Positions 60,951 through 64,000 of a stretch of 64,000 nt of DNA are shown piece after piece. A program made the translations under genes and the position numbers. The DNA lies in NCBI GenBank assembly GCA_907163375.1, contig CAJQUW010003181.1:367411-431410 (forward strand), given 5' to 3'. Every line of letters begins with the position of its first letter. Position 1 is the first letter of the stretch. The notes below the pieces were generated by a model that was not told the DNA's origin, did no database searches, and saw only the letters and a list, made by a program, of their open reading frames with translations. This stretch comes from Prostheceraeus crozeri (taxonomy: Eukaryota > Platyhelminthes > Polycladida > Euryleptidae).

Positions 60951-62227
60951 TTACTGACAGTTCACACACACAATCATGCTATGATGCTTACATGCGTGAG
61001 TTTTACATTTGTAGCACACTTCGACAGTTTTAGGTTTCTTATCCCAAGGCCCTTCGCATACGCCGCATCGTGACCTCTTCCGAGGATGTTGATCCTCGAA
61101 TACCCAACAGAAGATCATGAGATGGACGTTGGGGATTTCGCCGAAGAATTGCTGACTCCACTAAGTTCCTCCCAAGTTTCTCCAAGAAAATGCGTCTTTG
61201 CTGCGGCTGATTATTGGCAAAATCCGGATGACCATGTTTGTAAATAACAAAACCGTTGTAAGCACTGATGTCAATGAAAGTGTAGAACAACATGAAAGGC
61301 CAACGACGAGTCTTTCTTTGAGTGGAATAGGTGCGAAGAAGCTTGTCGAGTGTGTCTACTGCACCTTTAGTAGAATTATAGTGCAATATCATTTCAGGTT
61401 TCCGATCTTGTCACTCGGCATGGATTTCTTGATTTATGTGTTGGTTTGAAAGTATAATTACGTTCTTTCCTCTCTTTGGGATACATGATGCCAATGTCAG
61501 ATGATTTCGATGAGCAAACGTTGTTGAGAGAACCGGTTTAGTGTTTTTTGAAATTATGGGTGGAAGGAATGCTTTGTTTTTTCTGACTGTTCCCACGAAT
61601 GTAATTCTTCTCTGTAACAGCTGGTCAGCTAGAATCTCAAAGGAAAAGAAATTGTCAGCAGTACAGCCTCGACCAGAACCGTCTAGATGATCTGTCATTT
61701 GAAGTACAATTCTAGTTCTCTGTCCAATTTCTGGTGTTCGCCCTTGCTTTCCACAGTACACTTCAAAATTGCTGCAATAAGCGGTATCAACATTCGCACA
61801 CACCCATATTTTGATCCCGTATTTTCTGGGTTTACTTGGTATGCATACCTTGAGTGGACATCTTCCGCGAAAAACAGCCAGCTGCTCATCAACGCAAACA
61901 TTGGCACCTGGTCTGTAAGCAGCACGGCATCTGGCAGCAAATCGATCATGGATATCACGGATCGGCACAAGTTTGTCTCCTTCTCTTCTTTCGTTTCTTG
62001 TCTTTTGAATCGAAGTAAAGACATTTACATAGGGATTGAAACTTATTTCGGCTCATAGCTTGTGAGAAGACCGGTCTACCACTATCTGAATTCCACATAT
62101 GAATCACAAGCTCATGCCTACCGCGATAAACGCCTGCGAGTATAAGCAGACATAGAAATGTGTGTAGTTCTTCATTGGTTGTACTGACCCATTGTGGATC
62201 AACGAATTGTCGAGCAAATTCGTTCGT
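60951..62227 (-). pseudogene. piggyBac transposase pseudogene (N-terminally truncated)
   Basis: On the minus strand: TNEFARQFVDPQW, TTNEELHTFLCLLILAGV, MSRNKF, then after a frameshift near 61980 PIRDIHDRF and the catalytic landmarks VDEQLAVFRGRCP (first Asp, about 61880), TADNFFSF (second Asp, about 61655) and NSTKGAVDTLDKL (third Asp, about 61355), and after another frameshift near 61090 a Cys-rich C-terminal finger (RCGVC, VCYKCK, CVNC) with stop at 60951-60953. A single TGA at 61411-61413 lies in frame. piggyBac proteins excise and insert at TTAA. The usual N-terminal 100 or more residues are absent: the frame instead continues upstream into a hAT transposase. Terminal repeats not found. 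Confidence 0.9.
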
Positions 62228-63470
62228 TCAAGCAACAATATTTCTAAACTTTATTGTTCCGGAGAATAACACACCTGTATCATTTACAAGAGATACTGCA
62301 TCGCGTATTACCGGCAGTTCAGCAACAGATGCGCCAACTAGGTTGACGCAGTGAGCAGCGCAGTGTGCATAATGTGCAAGGGGCTGTCGTTGATGAATCA
62401 AAGCTTGTGCTCCAGTATGAGCTCCCTTCATGTTGCTTGCCCCATCATACGCTTGTCCTCGTAGATTTTGAAGAGACAGATTGCATCGCTGAAAAGTGTC
62501 CATCAGTAACCTATGTTGCAGATAGCTTTTCCTGTAGTTTCCTCCGTTTCGTATAGTCCTATGAACTCCTCTGAAGGAACCAAATTTTCGTCCACATGCC
62601 GAATTGTGATGCATTGTTGGTCCTTTCCGCTGATATCTTGCGTACCGTCGCACATAACCGAGAAGATTTCTGATTCTTTGATTTTCTCTAATATCGTTCT
62701 GAGAACCTCATGTCCCATATCCTGTAAAATTTCATTTTGGATGTCATGACTGAGTAAGTGCCGACATTAGTCATTGGATTCCCATTTCTCCAACCATCTC
62801 CTTAAATCTGTGTTGTCCTCCGCCCTCAGTTTCAGCAGTTGAATTAAGTTGCCGTCCTTATCATCACCTCCACGTAAAGGAATGCCTTGACGAGCAAGAT
62901 ATTGAATGGAAGAGAAGATTGCGCGTAAAGCATTGCGTCTGGAAGTCTGGTCTTCTTTCGATTGCATCTCCAGTGTTTCTATAATTTTGCATGCTGAACC
63001 CCGCTCTTTGAATCTAATACAAGCAGTCCTGTGCAGATCACTTCTCTGGTGACTTGAGAAACGTTGAAGTGCTTTTTTCCAGTTATTATAACCTTTCGTC
63101 GTGAAGGCATCTTCTGATTTCCCGCTATGGTGACCAAGTCTGTGTACGTAGTGCTGACAATAAAAACAAACGACTTTTGATCCGTCCCAGTGTAACCATG
63201 GATAAAGCTCAAACCATGATTTTTGAAAACTCAAAGTTTTATTTCTGTTTGCGAAAATTGTGTTGGGATAAATGAAACCTCGGGATGATGTGGTTTGTCT
63301 TGAATAGCGGACGTTGTCAGTTCAATTGATTTTTACTTCTTTTGAATTTTTGATTCAGGTTGAGAGGGAAGAGGAGAGGGAGACTCTGATTGAGATACTG
63401 TAGATGCCGGAGGTTGAGAAGAAAGAGGAGACGGAGACTCTGATTGAGATACTATGGATTTCCTAGAATT
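62228..63470 (-). pseudogene. hAT transposase N-terminal half (TTF-type zinc finger/DUF4371), truncated
   Basis: Starts with a Ser/Pro-rich segment of two tandem repeats (SQSESPSPL, 63360-63470), a TAA at 63344-63346, then KPHHPEVSFIPTQ and, after a frameshift near 63234, SFQKSWFELYPWLHWDG with a zinc finger (CFYC plus His residues), a DUF4371-like helical part (RNALRAIFSSIQYLARQGIPLRG), TGA near 62767, MCDGTQDISG (first Asp), YDGASNMKG (second Asp) and HCAAHCVNLVG. It ends at a TGA (62228-62230) right at the piggyBac junction; the RW motif and hATC domain are missing. It differs clearly from the intact hAT at 16267. Confidence 0.87.
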
Positions 63471-64000
63471 TATCTCATCTGAGATTTAGAATCTATATGT
63501 AACACTCTATATTAAACGCAGAATTATTGTCTGAATTATCTGCTTAGCAGAGGAAGTACAATGAAGTCAATGCTGATACATCAAACGAGGTCAGTTTTCA
63601 GAAAATTATAAAACTAGGCTTCAGATTAATGTTAAAAGTTTAAGGTCATTATCAAGTGAAGAGCATCTATGTCTCTAGAATATGAAGATTAATTATGTGT
63701 GAGGTTTATGTTTAATTTAACCTAAGCTAGCTACTACCAAGATGAGACGAACAACCATCTCACGATCGGAGCTGCTGGCGATCCGATTGCAACTTTAAAC
63801 TTCCGCCTCCACTCTCAGGCCGGTCCGTCACAGATAGTCTGTCTGATCAGGGTGCCTGCTAGTTTCGTAGACTGTCAAAGTTGTTGCATTCGACACTACC
63901 CCCAGACAAGTCATCCGAACAAAGTAGGGGAGGAAAACTAAGATTAATATTTAAACATACTGTAAGTGGTGGCCAGCCGCTAATTATGGGGTCATCCTAT
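63471..64000. other. No gene recognised
   Basis: AT-rich followed by a slightly GC-richer stretch at 63740-63930. No terminal repeat matching the hAT relic was identified. Confidence 0.5.

Overview
This is eukaryotic, very probably metazoan, genomic DNA. It is AT-rich, has almost no long open frames outside transposon relics, and carries canonical GT-AG introns, minisatellites, microsatellites, and a broad set of animal transposons: P-element/THAP, hAT, Tc1/mariner-like, pogo, piggyBac, Mutator-like foldback, APE-type LINE and Penelope-like elements. Such a mix is typical of marine invertebrates; the sequence alone does not allow a closer placement.

Layout. 1-5 kb: two non-autonomous hAT elements in otherwise featureless DNA. 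5.1-48.2 kb: four small plus-strand exons (5130-5436, 26222-26290, 48047-48103, 48186-48217) join in compatible phase and appear to be the 3' part of one host gene for a single-pass membrane protein. Its two large introns (about 21 kb each) hold most of the transposons. 6.5-7.6 kb: a 31-bp minisatellite. 7.9-11.8 kb: a P-element (THAP) transposase pseudogene broken by a hAT-type element. 11.5-14.5 kb: a 1.49-kb tandem duplication. 12.3-21.6 kb: a Tc1/mariner-like transposase pseudogene that hosts a deep nest. A small hAT MITE and a palindromic Mutator-like element (15043-21306) lie in the gene. That Mutator-like element contains a nearly intact 5.2-kb hAT (16009-21240), whose transposase exon is itself split by a 587-bp element with 5-bp target duplications.

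23 kb: inverted tRNA-like repeats. 29.9-31.1 kb: a 33-bp minisatellite. 32.6-34.8 kb: an inverted repeat. 37.6-40.5 kb: a 5'-truncated LINE that starts next to an (AG)n tract. 42.3-42.8 kb: a GA-rich satellite. 46.6-47.5 kb: a 5'-truncated Penelope-like element. 49.9-55.8 kb: two Penelope-like fragments head to head, one interrupted by a 3.4-kb pogo-type transposon. 57.5-58.7 kb: a second palindromic Mutator-like element that shares terminal words with the first. 58.9-59.5 kb: a hAT C-terminal relic. 60.9-63.5 kb: a piggyBac transposase pseudogene joined in the same reading frame to the N-terminal half of another hAT transposase.

The most informative result is stratigraphic. Terminal inverted repeats and target-site duplications can be read directly for many elements, so the order of insertion can be worked out. 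In three places (Tc1 gene, hAT gene, Penelope copy), virtual removal of the insert plus one target duplication restores the interrupted sequence. Only the hAT transposase at 16267-20184 looks coding-competent apart from its insert; the other transposase genes carry stops and frameshifts.
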